64,000 nucleotides of DNA. It comes from a virus. Below the pieces are notes generated by a model, which did no database searches, had not been told where the DNA came from, and saw only the letters and a list, made by a program, of their open reading frames with translations. Every line of letters starts with the position of its first letter. The stretch's first letter is position 1. Positions 33,614 through 41,200 of the stretch are shown piece after piece. The stretch spans positions 1-64,000 of IMG/VR virus record IMGVR_UViG_3300042484_002041; one strand, written 5' to 3'. Both the position numbers and the translations under genes were made by a program.

Positions 33614-34090
33614 ATGATATTCAACAAAGTAAAAGAGCTCAAAGAGCAGGGTAAAACAATCGGCATTGTGTTTAGTACATTTGATATGTTACATGCTGGA
33701 CATATTGCAATGTTGAGTGAAGCCAAGCACTACTGTGACTACTTGATTGCAGGTCTACAAACAGATCCAACCATAGACAGGCCAGAAACCAAAAACGCCC
33801 CAGTTCAAACCATTGTAGAACGACAGATTCAATTGGCTGCTACTCGATATGTTGATGAGGTTGTGGTATACCAAACAGAAAAAGATCTAGAAGACCTGTT
33901 GCTTATCCTGCCCGTGGATGTTAGAATACTGGGCATCGAGTACGCAGACCGTGACTTTACCGGCAAGACTATTTGCACACAACGCAACATCAAAATTATC
34001 TACAACGCAAGAGATCACAGCTTTAGCAGCAGCAGTCTGAGAAAGCGGGTAGTAGAATCAGAAAGTCTAAAGAATTGTAAAGGTGTTTAA
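33614..34090 (+). CDS. Cytidylyltransferase-like nucleotidyltransferase (TagD/HldE-C type)
   Basis: The 158-residue protein has the nucleotide-binding FDMLHAGHI motif at residues ~23-31 (HxGH) and a C-terminal FSSSSLRKRV, matching the ISSSxxR motif of the cytidylyltransferase family. The length fits TagD (glycerol-3-phosphate cytidylyltransferase) or the C-terminal half of HldE. It could activate glycerol phosphate, heptose phosphate or a related group for the surface glycan genes nearby. Substrate not determinable by eye. Confidence 0.8.
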   Translation: MIFNKVKELKEQGKTIGIVFSTFDMLHAGHIAMLSEAKHYCDYLIAGLQTDPTIDRPETKNAPVQTIVERQIQLAATRYVDEVVVYQTEKDLEDLLLILPVDVRILGIEYADRDFTGKTICTQRNIKIIYNARDHSFSSSSLRKRVVESESLKNCKGV

Positions 34091-34788
34091 TGATCTTATA
34101 CGTCAATGGCGATAGCCATGCTGCGGCTGCCGAAGCTGTCAACTGTCATGCATTTGCCGAAGATGATCACCGATATTTTTATATGGGTCGTGCACCACAC
34201 CCAGATAATCTAGCAGTGAGTTGGGGGCGCCGGCTTGCCGATGTTGTTAAAGCTAGTTTCAAATGCGAGGCAGAGTCGGCTAGCTCAAATACAAGAATAC
34301 TTCGCACTACTCGTCAGTGGTTGAAAGACACCAACCTTTCAACCACTGAAGTTCTAGTAGTCATTCAATGGAGTACCTGGGAGAGGGAAGAATGGTTAAT
34401 TGATAAAGTGTACTATCAAGTGGGATCCAGTGGAATTGATCATGTTCCGGTTGATCATCAACAACGATACAAAGAGTATGTAGTTAGTGTAAATTGGAAA
34501 AAGAAAACTGAACAGGCACATGCAGAAATTTGGCAATTACATACCGAGCTCGACACCCTAGGAGTGAATCATATTTTCTTCAACGGTAATAACGACTTTA
34601 GCAGTATTGAAGAACAAAAAAACTGGGGCAAAAGTTATATTGATCCATACGATCCTAAGGGAACTTACAATGCTCGATTAAGAGCTGCAAACATACAAAC
34701 AGTAACCCCCGAGTCATGGCATTTTGGGGTAGATGGACACGCCCAATGGGCACGTGTCATGATGAAATACATTAGTAGTATGTTGTGA
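34090..34788 (+). CDS. SGNH-hydrolase-like protein (copy 1)
   Basis: The 232-residue protein starts LYVNGDSHAAAAEA, giving the block I serine (GDS), and ends with WHFGVDGHAQWARVM, in the place of the catalytic block V Asp/His. Such enzymes usually remove or transfer acyl groups on glycans. It is one of five SGNH-like proteins in the window. It overlaps both neighbours (TAATG upstream, GTGA downstream) and is linked to the cytidylyltransferase gene. Confidence 0.65.
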   Translation: MILYVNGDSHAAAAEAVNCHAFAEDDHRYFYMGRAPHPDNLAVSWGRRLADVVKASFKCEAESASSNTRILRTTRQWLKDTNLSTTEVLVVIQWSTWEREEWLIDKVYYQVGSSGIDHVPVDHQQRYKEYVVSVNWKKKTEQAHAEIWQLHTELDTLGVNHIFFNGNNDFSSIEEQKNWGKSYIDPYDPKGTYNARLRAANIQTVTPESWHFGVDGHAQWARVMMKYISSML

Positions 34789-35459
34789 AAATTTTATTAT
34801 TTCATTATTTTGGATATGGCGGCGGCAAATTTATTACTAATTGTTTAAGTTTTAGCAAAAGAGTAGCAATTCAAAATTTTGATATAGCATTGCGTACATT
34901 AGAAAATAAGGAGGAGGCGCCGCCAATAGAACAAACACTATTAATGACTATCCCACCTAAAGAAAACTCTCTAGATTGGTGGGGACTTGAACAAGGATGT
35001 GTTCAGTTGTTCGGTGCCGGTATAATCGAAATTAAGCGCAACGGTATACACCATCGGGCCCCGTTAAATAATCTTAGTTTATTAAACGATGTTTGGTTAC
35101 CTTTGGTTACTCATACAAAATTAGAATTTGATAACGTGTTGAAATTTTTCTCAGCATCGACAATTGTTAAAATATTTGTCGATGCCGATCCAACTTTTAT
35201 CAACCTAGCTATGCTTATAAAATCGCCGAACTTCAACAAAGCACACAGTGCCATCGAAAGTTTGCCCATTTACAAAAGTTTTTATGTTGACATTTTATCT
35301 TGTAATTTTGATTTTGTATTCCACAATTGGAACCCATTGATTGCTAAAAATCATTTAAAAATAACAGATCTAGCCAACCTGGTTGGATGCAATTTTGATT
35401 TAGATCTAGCAAAAAATTATATAAAAAAATATGTGGATTTTCATACCGATCGACCTTAA
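34785..35459 (+). CDS. Predicted P-loop, sulfotransferase-like protein (copy 1)
   Basis: The GTG at 34785 overlaps the upstream stop. The 224-residue protein starts FHYFGYGGGKFITNCLSFS, a Gly-rich loop after the first beta strand like the PAPS- or phosphate-binding loop of sulfotransferases and related kinases. IVKIFVDADPTFINLA is in the middle and a C-terminal helix follows. Two similar proteins are at 51692 and 55121. The gene is strongly AT-rich, a cargo-gene trait shared with them. Activity unproven. Confidence 0.5.
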   Translation: MKILLFHYFGYGGGKFITNCLSFSKRVAIQNFDIALRTLENKEEAPPIEQTLLMTIPPKENSLDWWGLEQGCVQLFGAGIIEIKRNGIHHRAPLNNLSLLNDVWLPLVTHTKLEFDNVLKFFSASTIVKIFVDADPTFINLAMLIKSPNFNKAHSAIESLPIYKSFYVDILSCNFDFVFHNWNPLIAKNHLKITDLANLVGCNFDLDLAKNYIKKYVDFHTDRP

Positions 35460-35478
35460 ACTATCTTTGTGCTATAAT
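35450..35478 (+). promoter_or_regulatory. Promoter giving a leaderless transcript of the RNase H gene
   Basis: TCGACC and a perfect TATAAT are separated by 17 bases. The ATG follows only seven bases after the -10 box and there is no ribosome site. The sequence TTTGTGCTATAAT matches the repeated promoter family of this phage. Confidence 0.65.
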
Positions 35479-35485
35479 CCGTTAC

Positions 35486-36511
35486 ATGAAATATCTCTTA
35501 ATTGATACTGCAAATATGTTTTTCCGGGCTAGGCATGTGGCATTCCGTGCCAGCGATCCTTGGGAAAAAATCGGCTACGCCCTGCACATCACACTGAGTG
35601 CAGTGAACAAGGTGGCGCGTAAGTTCAACGCCGATCACGTTGTGTTCGCACTCGAAGGCCGCAGCTGGCGCAAGGATGTGTATCTTCCTTACAAGCGCAA
35701 CCGTGCTGAACTGCGGGCTGCTGCTACAGAAAAAGAGCAAGAAGAAGACAAATTGTTCTGGGAAACATTTGATAACTTTACTAAATACTTGAGTGAGCAG
35801 ACCAACTGTTCAGTTATCCGACATGAAAACGCCGAAGCCGATGACATCATTGCACGGTGGATAGCGTTACACCCCCAAGACCAACATTATATTGTCAGCA
35901 GCGACACCGACTTTGTTCAATTGCTTGCGCCAAACGTGCAACAGTTCAACGGCATCACCGATGAGTTGCTGACTCTTGAAGGCATTTTTGACGCCAAAAA
36001 CAAACTCGTAATTGACAAAAAAACCAAGCTACCCAAGACTGTTCCCGAACCCAAATGGCTATTGTTCGAAAAGTGCATGCGTGGAGATTCCAGCGACAAT
36101 GTGTTTTCGGCCTATCCGGGCGTGCGTGTCAAGGGCACCAAGAACAAAGTGGGGCTGCTTGAGGCATTTGCTGACCGCGAACGTCAAGGATATGCGTGGA
36201 ACAATCTCATGTTGCAACGCTGGACTGATCATGAAGGTGCTGAACATCGTGTGCTGGATGACTATGAGCGCAATCTTATGCTGATTGATCTTACTGCACA
36301 GCCCGACAACATCAAAGCTGCGGTAGACACAGCAATCAAAACCCAAATTAGACACAGAGATATCGGACAAGTGGGTGCACGGTTCATGAAGTTTTGCGGC
36401 AAGTTTGAACTCAATCGTGCATCTGAATCAGCAGAACAATTCGGTCGTTGGCTGAACCAAACATACCCAGGAGTACTTAATAATGATAGTAGCCAAAACA
36501 GTAATACCTAA
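35486..36511 (+). CDS. rnh: RNase H / 5'-3' flap exonuclease (T4 RNase H-like)
   Basis: The 341-residue protein compares with 305 in T4. It has YLLIDTANMFFRARHVAF at the N-terminus (first metal Asp), the ENAEADDIIARW acidic motif near residue 118, IVSSDTDFVQLL near 137, and GDSSDNVF near 200: all the metal-ligand clusters of the FEN family. It would remove RNA primers and 5' flaps from lagging-strand fragments. Its end overlaps the next gene by 29 bases. Its promoter places the -10 box just before the ATG. Confidence 0.9.
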   Translation: MKYLLIDTANMFFRARHVAFRASDPWEKIGYALHITLSAVNKVARKFNADHVVFALEGRSWRKDVYLPYKRNRAELRAAATEKEQEEDKLFWETFDNFTKYLSEQTNCSVIRHENAEADDIIARWIALHPQDQHYIVSSDTDFVQLLAPNVQQFNGITDELLTLEGIFDAKNKLVIDKKTKLPKTVPEPKWLLFEKCMRGDSSDNVFSAYPGVRVKGTKNKVGLLEAFADRERQGYAWNNLMLQRWTDHEGAEHRVLDDYERNLMLIDLTAQPDNIKAAVDTAIKTQIRHRDIGQVGARFMKFCGKFELNRASESAEQFGRWLNQTYPGVLNNDSSQNSNT

Positions 36512-36923
36512 TCAGTATTGGATCCTACGGCAAGGTGATACCAAAGTTGGTAACATCGAGGCCGGGCCAGATGGATTTCAAATCAAAATCAACAACGTTG
36601 TACAACAATACAAATCCATCAAGACTCTTAAACAAAAGGTTCAAATCGACTTTGAACCTGTTGAGAAGAAATCTGCGCCTGTTGTTGATAATGAAGTTAA
36701 TGGATTCCCCACAACCGGGCGCCCATACAATGCCATCTATGATGTCAAGCATCAAGTACCTCTCTGGACACGTGAACCCAGGTCCAAGTCTTGGTTCGCT
36801 GCTGGGTGGTATCGGGTACGCACTGGCCGTACTTGGCAAGTGGTCCAAAGCCCCAAGTTGATTGTTCTGCAACGATATGAATACAAAGGGCCTTTCCATA
36901 CTGAGGCCAAGGCGCGGGCATGA
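36483..36923 (+). CDS. Conserved phage hypothetical protein
   Basis: The 146-residue protein begins inside the end of the RNase H gene. It has VIPNQYWILRQGDTKVGNIE near the start and LWTREPRSKSWFAAGWY near residue 95. I recognise this combination as a widespread uncharacterised protein of T4-like aquatic phages located next to RNase H. No catalytic motif seen. Confidence 0.7.
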   Translation: MIVAKTVIPNQYWILRQGDTKVGNIEAGPDGFQIKINNVVQQYKSIKTLKQKVQIDFEPVEKKSAPVVDNEVNGFPTTGRPYNAIYDVKHQVPLWTREPRSKSWFAAGWYRVRTGRTWQVVQSPKLIVLQRYEYKGPFHTEAKARA

Positions 36924-37132
36924 GTATTCATATCAACAAATTTATCGATAAGATCAAGGCCACAGAAAGCCGCAACCTGCGTGACCTCACAATGTCCATG
37001 ACTGACGCCCGGGACCTGCACGCCGACATTACCAAGCTGCTGTTGGCCGTGCAGGTACTGCAAGAGCGAGGACAGGCTGCCGCGCCAACAACCGGCGTTA
37101 TCTCAGTTGAGGTCGAGGGCGGTACCTTTTAG
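36920..37132 (+). CDS. Conserved small phage protein
   Basis: The 70-residue, mostly helical protein contains RNLRDLTMSMTDARDLHADITKLL, and its C-terminus is VISVEVEGGTF. Related short proteins follow the preceding gene in T4-like phages. It overlaps the upstream gene by four bases. Role unknown. Confidence 0.65.
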   Translation: MSIHINKFIDKIKATESRNLRDLTMSMTDARDLHADITKLLLAVQVLQERGQAAAPTTGVISVEVEGGTF

Positions 37133-37172
37133 CCTCTGAAGCTGGCTCATAAATAAATGTAGGAGTTTATTG

Positions 37173-37478
37173 ATGAGCCGACCCAGACCAACTGTACTTG
37201 TTGAAGTAACTAATCGTAGTACGTACAAGACCGAACAAGTGTTAGCAGCCGAAGGAGTTTGGGCTGTGTTCTTTGACCGCCAGCCTATCAACTTAAAAAC
37301 CAGTAACCTACTAGTGCAGTACCCAGGTCCTAAGTATAAAAAAGTCAGCTTCCCTAATCAGGGGCATGCTATAAACTTGGCCAAGAAGCTCAATATACAG
37401 TTCAAAACTGACAAGTTTTCAGTGGTGCTATTGACCCAAGGGGAGCAGATATTCCCCAATGAAAAACCGAAAATTTGA
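37173..37478 (+). CDS. Conserved phage hypothetical protein
   Basis: The ATG at 37173 has AGGAG eight bases upstream. The 101-residue product is basic, with VLAAEGVWAVFFDRQPINL and FPNQGHAINLAKKLN. Upstream is CATAAATA (37149-37156), which resembles a T4-type late -10 element but may be chance. It overlaps the next gene by 20 bases. Function unknown. Confidence 0.6.
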   Translation: MSRPRPTVLVEVTNRSTYKTEQVLAAEGVWAVFFDRQPINLKTSNLLVQYPGPKYKKVSFPNQGHAINLAKKLNIQFKTDKFSVVLLTQGEQIFPNEKPKI

Positions 37479-37830
37479 AATAGTAAGCAAGCTGATTGAC
37501 CTGGTCCCCGAGGCTCGCCGGGAGGCAGTTGACCGGGCCATGGTCACTTGGTGGGCTAATATACGCAGCACCGGTGGACTTAGACTTACAGATCATGGAT
37601 ACTGTATGCTGCATGATCTCCTGGAGATTGAGTCTTGGTCAGTGGCAATTGAAGACCCACGTAAAACTTTAAACCAGCAGTTCATGCTGGCCTTGGATCA
37701 GCGTCTCACTTGGCCTTACTACATAAGCCGAACACACGTGGTTTTCTTTAGCAGTAGAGACGCTGTCATGGCTTCTCTACATGGCGACCTTCGAGCTTGG
37801 ATTGACCTGGTCGAACCCCGCAATCAATAA
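37459..37830 (+). CDS. Conserved phage hypothetical protein
   Basis: The 123-residue protein has WWANIRSTGGLRLTDHGYCM near residues 31-50 and a C-terminal HVVFFSSRDAVMASLHGDL. I recognise the LRLTxxGxxxL segment from uncharacterised T4-like phage proteins. No functional motif is visible. Confidence 0.65.
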   Translation: MKNRKFEIVSKLIDLVPEARREAVDRAMVTWWANIRSTGGLRLTDHGYCMLHDLLEIESWSVAIEDPRKTLNQQFMLALDQRLTWPYYISRTHVVFFSSRDAVMASLHGDLRAWIDLVEPRNQ

Positions 37831-37876
37831 TCCTTAGTATGTTTACCGTTTTTCTTTGGCTTAACATAATTTGCTT

Positions 37877-38326
37877 TCATACACTAAAAGAATTTGATTT
37901 TTTAATATTTTCATGTTCCGTTAAAATTTGAAGATTATTTTCTACATGTAATCCACAAACTAGTGGATGGTTAGATGGAATAATGTGATCTACTTCGTGT
38001 TTAATACCGGTTTCATAAGTAAGCTGTTTTGCCTTTTTATAAATGTTCCTAATTTCTATCACATTTGCCCAGGCAGGCATTGACTTATCTCTTTTTTTTC
38101 GCCTTTCGACTATGTAAGACGACCACTTTGCTTTTTTCTCTAAAATAATAATCTCTTCTTGAGTTAATGAAGATTTTCGTATTTCTGGACCAGGGCGTTT
38201 ATAAAAAATAGAAACTTCGTCTTTCGTACACGGCATGCCCAGTGCAATTGATAGACGTTGTTTTCGAGTTAATTTTGGCCCCACGAATTCTCTTTTAAAT
38301 TTGGCGTATTCTCGTGAAGTATTCAT
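37877..38326 (-). CDS. HNH endonuclease (possible homing endonuclease)
   Basis: The 149-residue protein on the minus strand ends with HEVDHIIPSNHPLVCGLH followed by ENNLQILTEHENIKKSN. That is the HNH core: the metal-binding HxxDH part, and N...H in the second half. The N-terminal region is charged and helical. It is one of only two minus-strand genes and is AT-rich, as expected for a free-standing mobile endonuclease inserted between conserved genes. Confidence 0.85.
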   Translation of the reverse strand: MNTSREYAKFKREFVGPKLTRKQRLSIALGMPCTKDEVSIFYKRPGPEIRKSSLTQEEIIILEKKAKWSSYIVERRKKRDKSMPAWANVIEIRNIYKKAKQLTYETGIKHEVDHIIPSNHPLVCGLHVENNLQILTEHENIKKSNSFSV

Positions 38327-38420
38327 ATAATTATTTATGGTAGAAATATATCATGGTTTCTACTTAGTTTAATAAATACTTTGTAGGACATAATTCTGCA
38401 TACTTAACAAAGGACACATC

Positions 38421-38591
38421 ATGTTAGCAATCTTAATCAAATTTTTCGATCATTTTTTTTCATCGGCAAGTTATTCAAATGAGCTTGATAGGTTCGTGCT
38501 CAGCAAAAAGCCGACCTCGGTGATAGAAATGGAATACTGGGTCAAAGAATACGATCGCAAGATGACTCGCGGCCAAGGCTGGATACTATGA
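38421..38591 (+). CDS. Small DUF3563-like protein
   Basis: The 56-residue product reads LIKFFDHFFSSASYSN then ELDRFVLSKKPTSVIEMEYW. This resembles the DUF3563 family of very small proteobacterial and phage proteins (SxYxxELDxFxxSxxPxxxAEVE). AAAGGA lies before the ATG. The stop overlaps the next start (ATGA). Confidence 0.6.
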   Translation: MLAILIKFFDHFFSSASYSNELDRFVLSKKPTSVIEMEYWVKEYDRKMTRGQGWIL

Positions 38592-38674
38592 AGACAGTAA
38601 TCAAGGCCATTTGGAACTTTTTAGCAGCATGGGGAGAGATCCGGGCTGCTCGCCATATAAGCAAGCTGTACTAA
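38588..38674 (+). CDS. Very small protein (28 aa) between two DUF3563-like genes
   Basis: The ATG overlaps the upstream stop and the frame encodes 28 residues (MKTVIKAIWNFLAAWGEIRA and a short basic end). Short proteins of this form (KAIWNFLxAWGExRA) occur next to DUF3563-like genes in other proteobacteria and phages, which is why I keep it. It is amphipathic and could bind membrane. Confidence 0.45.
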   Translation: MKTVIKAIWNFLAAWGEIRAARHISKLY

Positions 38675-38679
38675 CTATC

Positions 38680-38805
38680 ATGAAATTCATAACAACCACC
38701 ATGCTAAATATGCTACAACGGTTGGCTGAAATGTTTCCAGATAGCTCTTATCAAGCACGATTAGATGCATACCTAAATTCTCACGGAATTATCGATTCCA
38801 TGTAA
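38680..38805 (+). CDS. Second small DUF3563-like protein (41 aa)
   Basis: The ATG at 38680 gives MLQRLAEMFPDSSYQARLDA and a short C-terminus (YLNSHGIIDSM). SxYQxRLDAYLxS is the conserved part of DUF3563. A longer frame from 38611 is open but would overlap the 28-residue gene. Role unknown. Confidence 0.5.
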   Translation: MKFITTTMLNMLQRLAEMFPDSSYQARLDAYLNSHGIIDSM

Positions 38806-38844
38806 ACAGCAGCTGACCCTTTTGACTTTAAGGGCACAGCAAGC

Positions 38845-39675
38845 ATGAGACAATTTCTAATATCGTTAGTTGTAGCGATTATTGCCGTAACAGGCACACC
38901 CGGCGCAACAGCCTGGACACAACGTGCCCCACAAGACCCACAGACTTGTAAGGTTCATGCTCCTTATGGGTTCCCACAGACAACAGGCGTACAGCCAATT
39001 TGCCGGCAAGCCTACTTAGTAGGGTATGATGCAGCAGCCAAGTTGCCTAAATACGTGACATATGAGCTACTTCCACAAAATGCTCTTGGCTGCGTTGCCC
39101 GCACTAATGCCTTTGCCACCGATCAATCAGTTGCAGGAGGAGCCACTGCTGCTGACTACGCGGGCACTGGCTACGATAAAGGTCATATGTCACCGGACGG
39201 AGATCTATCTTGGGATGTCCAGGTAGAGTTTGAATCATTCTTAATGACCAACATGAGCCCGCAGGCTGGTTCCCTGAATCGTGGAATCTGGAAACTACTC
39301 GAGACCAGCATTCGTGGATGGGCGGTTCAACGTAATCAAAGCTACACAGTGTACGTGGGCGGGGTGTACGACGCGAAGAATATGAAAATTGGCTCGGGGG
39401 TTGTAGTCCCAAATGGGTTTTACAAGATCGTAATCAACAATCAAACCAACGAGATAGCAGGATGGGCATTCCCACACATGGCACCGTACCCCAACTTGGG
39501 CAATGACTTGTCCAAGTTCCGCTTGCCGATTACACAGATCGAATCAGTAGCAGGCGTGCAATTTGCATTCCCCAAGGCTGCGGTTGAATTGCAGCCCGGC
39601 ACAGAATGGCCAGTAGACTTTGGTGCTCTTACAAAGGCGAAAAGGGTCAAGTGTGGTGCTGCATCAAATGATTAA
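38845..39675 (+). CDS. Secreted DNA/RNA non-specific endonuclease (NucA type)
   Basis: The 276-residue protein starts with a signal peptide (FLISLVVAIIAVTGTPGATA). The catalytic motif is GYDKGHMSPDGDLSW at about residues 110-124, a variant of the DRGH motif of beta-beta-alpha metal nucleases. MTNMSPQAGSLNRGIWKLLE follows with the metal-binding asparagine. It would degrade nucleic acids in the periplasm or outside the cell, for nucleotide scavenging or to destroy competing DNA. The Arg to Lys change in DRGH is conservative. A hairpin follows the gene. Confidence 0.85.
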   Translation: MRQFLISLVVAIIAVTGTPGATAWTQRAPQDPQTCKVHAPYGFPQTTGVQPICRQAYLVGYDAAAKLPKYVTYELLPQNALGCVARTNAFATDQSVAGGATAADYAGTGYDKGHMSPDGDLSWDVQVEFESFLMTNMSPQAGSLNRGIWKLLETSIRGWAVQRNQSYTVYVGGVYDAKNMKIGSGVVVPNGFYKIVINNQTNEIAGWAFPHMAPYPNLGNDLSKFRLPITQIESVAGVQFAFPKAAVELQPGTEWPVDFGALTKAKRVKCGAASND

Positions 39676-39684
39676 ACTGATTAC

Positions 39685-39712
39685 CGGACTATATGTACCT
39701 ATAAATAGTCCG
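39685..39712 (+). other. 8-bp inverted repeat ending at the start codon of the radical SAM gene
   Basis: CGGACTAT (39685-39692) pairs perfectly with ATAGTCCG (39705-39712), with a 12-base loop. The loop and 3' arm contain TATAAATA, and the last base is the G of the GTG start. It could end the nuclease transcript, be an operator, or mask the start codon. Confidence 0.5.
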
Positions 39713-40716
39713 TGTTAACAATTTCAGATATAGAATCACTTCACATAGAATTAACTACTCGTTGTAATGCTCGGTGCCCGATGTGTATGAGAAACTATCG
39801 AGGCTCAGACTATAACAGCGGCTATCCAACTACTGAACTATCCCTAGCCGATATTAAAAAAATTTTACCACCAGAATTTATAAAAAATAAACGGGTACTA
39901 GTTAATGGTAACTTGGGAGATTTTGGGCTAGCCAAAGATGCACTTGAGATAGTTGAGTATTTTGTCGAACATAATGCCTCGACTCGAATTCACACTAATG
40001 GATCTATGAGAACACCTGGTTGGTGGGCTCAACTTGCCCATCCAAAAGTGCAAATTGGTTTTGCACTAGATGGATTAGCTGATACCCATTCACTGTATCG
40101 ACTCAACACCGACTGGACCAGCATAATTAAAAATGCGCAGGCTTTTATTGCGGCCGGCGGCGAAGCTAGTTGGAGATTTATTGCTTTCGATCATAATTTA
40201 CACCAAGAAGCTGAATGCAGACAAATGGCCAATGATTTAGGGTTTGTATCATTTGATTATATTAATCAAGGTCGTGACAACGGTCCTGTATACACACGGG
40301 CCGGGGATTTCACACATTGGATAGGCGAGCCGTGGCACGAGCATGTACCTGATATAAAATCTATGATACAAAGTCACATAACTTGGTATGATTCTAAAAC
40401 ATTTAAGTCATCTAAAGATACCACTCCGCTTAATATTAGTTGTCAGCATAAAGTTCGCAAAGAATTGTACATAGCAGCCAATGGCGAAATATATCCATGT
40501 TGTTATCTTGGATATTATCCACAAACAATGCATCACCCGGGAAATGAACAACTCAAGACCCTAGTCAAACGAAATAATGCTCTTGAATATCCTATAGAGG
40601 AATGTATCAAATGGTTCGATACTGTAGAAGAGACTTGGGGTAAGTCTAGTATAGCCAAAGGAAGATTGTATGCCTGTGTGAACTCTTGTTCGGCGAGTTC
40701 TGCGGTTGACAATTAA
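39712..40716 (+). CDS. Radical SAM protein with C-terminal SPASM-like cysteines
   Basis: The start is GTG at 39712; there is no upstream in-frame ATG. The 334-residue protein has CNARCPMC (CxxxCxxC) at about residues 18-25 and later cysteines (SCQHKV near 242, IYPCCYLG near 260, CVNSC near 323) consistent with auxiliary clusters of a SPASM domain. SPASM proteins often modify peptides, proteins or sugars. It is AT-rich and, unlike the other two radical SAM genes, is not followed by an SDR gene but by a promoter pair. Confidence 0.8.
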   Translation: MLTISDIESLHIELTTRCNARCPMCMRNYRGSDYNSGYPTTELSLADIKKILPPEFIKNKRVLVNGNLGDFGLAKDALEIVEYFVEHNASTRIHTNGSMRTPGWWAQLAHPKVQIGFALDGLADTHSLYRLNTDWTSIIKNAQAFIAAGGEASWRFIAFDHNLHQEAECRQMANDLGFVSFDYINQGRDNGPVYTRAGDFTHWIGEPWHEHVPDIKSMIQSHITWYDSKTFKSSKDTTPLNISCQHKVRKELYIAANGEIYPCCYLGYYPQTMHHPGNEQLKTLVKRNNALEYPIEECIKWFDTVEETWGKSSIAKGRLYACVNSCSASSAVDN

Positions 40717-40734
40717 TTCATCCTGTGCTATACT
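40706..40734 (+). promoter_or_regulatory. Consensus promoter, first of a tandem pair
   Basis: TTGACA and TATACT are 17 bases apart. The spacer (ATTAATTCATCCTGTGC) is identical to that of the promoter 76 bases downstream. It overlaps the end of the radical SAM gene. Confidence 0.8.
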
Positions 40735-40781
40735 GGGCACTTGATCGAAGTTCTTCGGGGCAAGAACCAAAAGTTCAGCGG
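40735..40781 (+). other. Short hairpin segment between tandem promoters; possible small RNA or leader
   Basis: GTTCTT and AAGAAC (about 40750-40767) form a hairpin with the loop CGGGGC, between two nearly identical promoters. No T-run follows. It may be the start of a longer leader for the GIY-YIG gene. Confidence 0.3.
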
Positions 40782-40810
40782 TCGACCATTAATTCATCCT
40801 GTGCTATAAT
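40782..40810 (+). promoter_or_regulatory. Second tandem promoter, leaderless start for GIY-YIG gene
   Basis: TCGACC and TATAAT are 17 bases apart with the same spacer as the promoter at 40706. The next ATG is six bases after the -10 box and has no ribosome site. Confidence 0.75.
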
Positions 40811-40816
40811 GGTTAC

Positions 40817-41146
40817 ATGGTTAGAAAAAAGCGTTCAGATCGTACCCACATTGTGTATGCCTTAGTTTCAGGCAGCGACTTCTACATTGGAGTCACTGCA
40901 AAGACTGAAACTACTGTGCAGAAGTCAGCGCAGACTCGTTTCAACAAGCACATCTATCGCTCACGTAGTGAGGACAAGAGCTGGCTGCTGTACGAAGCTA
41001 TGCGCAAACGGGGCACCGAAGCCTTTGCAGTTCTTGTGATCGACGTGCTGCGGGGCAAGGCTGCTGCTCATGCTGCTGAACGCGAGATGATTCGCGAGCT
41101 TGCACCCAACCTGAACACTGATGTGCGGGTGCGAGCAAACGGTTGA
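40817..41146 (+). CDS. GIY-YIG nuclease-like protein
   Basis: The 109-residue protein contains [17 protein letters not shown], in which VYAL...FYIG is the GIY-YIG pair. [10 protein letters not shown] has the catalytic Arg region and [15 protein letters not shown] carries the metal-binding Glu and a final Asn. It is a minimal single-domain nuclease, perhaps a homing enzyme or a DNA-processing factor. Unlike AT-rich cargo genes its codon use resembles the core phage genes. Confidence 0.75.
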   Translation: MVRKKRSDRTHIVYALVSGSDFYIGVTAKTETTVQKSAQTRFNKHIYRSRSEDKSWLLYEAMRKRGTEAFAVLVIDVLRGKAAAHAAEREMIRELAPNLNTDVRVRANG

Positions 41147-41171
41147 CTCGAAATGGCACTTGTGCTATAAT
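41143..41171 (+). promoter_or_regulatory. Promoter with conserved leader (copy 1)
   Basis: TTGACT and TATAAT are separated by 17 bases. A leader containing TACTGTAGCAAAACGGAG follows, which recurs at 43430 and 60832. The promoter overlaps the end of the GIY-YIG gene. Confidence 0.85.
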
Positions 41172-41200
41172 GTTTTTACTGTAGCAAAACGGAGCAAGAA

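Noticed and set aside
37877-38326. HNH gene as a sign of an intron or intein in a neighbouring gene
   Set aside because: Neighbouring genes are intact on the other strand and the polymerase motifs are uninterrupted; it looks like a free-standing endonuclease.
38611-38679. Longer N-terminus for the 41-residue DUF3563-like protein
   Set aside because: It would overlap the 28-residue gene and adds sequence with no resemblance to the family; the ATG at 38680 fits better.
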